Source of the DNA: an uncultured Lachnospiraceae bacterium
GTDB lineage: Bacteria > Bacillota > Clostridia > Lachnospirales > Lachnospiraceae
NCBI GenBank assembly: GCA_902489925.1
Contig: CABUBX010000044.1
Location: 1-13,481, forward strand
Direction of reading: 5' to 3'
DNA: 13,481 nt
The position numbers and the translations under genes are program-made. Under the pieces are notes generated by a model. That model had not been told where the DNA came from, searched no databases, and worked only from the letters and a program-made list of their open reading frames with translations. This document shows, in pieces, positions 13,050 to 13,481 of this stretch (position 1 is the first letter of the stretch; the number at the start of each line of letters is the position of its first letter).

Positions 13050-13481
13050 ATGTATCTTATACCAAAACCGAAAGAATTAGTGTGGCGTACGGGCGAGTGC
13101 TTTTTGCCTTATGCCGGTGAAATTGTAACAGAAGGTTTAAACGACAGACAGCTTGACGGCTATGCAGGACTTCTCAAGGATGAGCTGAAGGCATCGGCAG
13201 GCTTTGATTATACGATACGCAGAGTGTTTGGCCGCGGACCGATATTTTTAAAAAATAATACGGCGATGAAGGAACAGCAGTACAGACTGACTGTGGAAAC
13301 AAAAAAAATCACAATAGAGGGTGGAAGTCTTGACGGCATTTTATACGGTATACAGACTTTAAGACAGATTTTGCGTCAGAAGGGCGCTGTCATTCCGTGC
13401 CTTGTGATTGAAGATTTTCCGGATATTAAGGCAAGAGGCTATTATCATGATGTGACGAGAGGTCGTGTGCCTAAGCTTTCA
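13050..13481 (+). CDS. GH20-type glycoside hydrolase (beta-N-acetylhexosaminidase-like), N-terminal part
   Basis: The first 144 residues are in the window and the gene runs off the right edge in frame. It opens with MYLIPKPKELVWRTGECF, then an alpha/beta domain of the GH20b type, the small N-terminal domain of beta-N-acetylhexosaminidases; YRLTVETKKITIEGGSLDGI (about 78-97) and LYGIQTLRQIL (about 98-108) are its typical strand and helix. Next, IEDFPDIKARGYYHDVTRGR (about 120-139) marks the start of the catalytic barrel, equivalent to the D.P...RG...D..R segment of GH20. The catalytic Asp-Glu pair lies beyond the window. There is no signal peptide, so the enzyme should work in the cytoplasm on imported sugar. 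GGAGG is 7 nt before the ATG. It follows the binding protein gene by 70 nt containing the alternative hairpins. GH20 is likely, but a related hexosaminidase family is not excluded. Confidence 0.8.
   Translation, partial: MYLIPKPKELVWRTGECFLPYAGEIVTEGLNDRQLDGYAGLLKDELKASAGFDYTIRRVFGRGPIFLKNNTAMKEQQYRLTVETKKITIEGGSLDGILYGIQTLRQILRQKGAVIPCLVIEDFPDIKARGYYHDVTRGRVPKLS

Overview
The window looks like chromosomal DNA of a Gram-positive, low-to-moderate GC Firmicute of the class Clostridia, probably a gut Lachnospiraceae. The grounds are strong AGGAGG-type ribosome sites, sigma-A-like promoters, a class A penicillin-binding protein with Glu/Thr and Pro/Thr tails, and an Lpl-type oligosaccharide ABC importer without its own ATPase. 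This is inference from gene content and style; no marker gene fixes the species. I see no mobile element, CRISPR array, tRNA or rRNA. All genes read on the + strand except the fragment at the left edge.

Region 1 (1-3080): the N-terminal part of a YigZ/IMPACT-family protein reads leftward off the edge. Across a 231-bp divergent promoter region, a bifunctional class A penicillin-binding protein (glycosyltransferase plus transpeptidase) reads rightward and ends at a good intrinsic terminator.

Region 2 (3122-8298): a tight four-gene operon with gaps of 1-3 nt. It encodes a MoxR AAA+ ATPase, a membrane-anchored DUF58 protein, a TgpA-like membrane transglutaminase-fold protein, and a NUDIX hydrolase. 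The first three are a widespread envelope-associated trio of poorly defined job; the NUDIX gene is the less expected member. A long hairpin follows the operon.

Region 3 (8362-13481): a sugar-uptake locus. A clear promoter drives a LacI-family regulator, followed by two ABC permeases, a lipoprotein solute-binding protein, and the start of a cytoplasmic GH20-type glycosidase that runs off the right edge. The likely logic is that the lipoprotein captures an oligosaccharide, the permeases import it using an ATPase encoded elsewhere, the glycosidase cleaves it inside the cell, and the LacI protein controls the locus. A beta-linked N-acetylhexosamine sugar is the best guess for the substrate.

Nothing here is a convincing wholly new system. 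The most interesting details are two mutually exclusive RNA hairpins just before the glycosidase ribosome site, a palindrome at the predicted LacI transcription start with an echo before the transporter, a LacI protein with a shortened hinge, a Glu in the place of the catalytic Asp in the transglutaminase, and a four-cysteine tail segment in the penicillin-binding protein.
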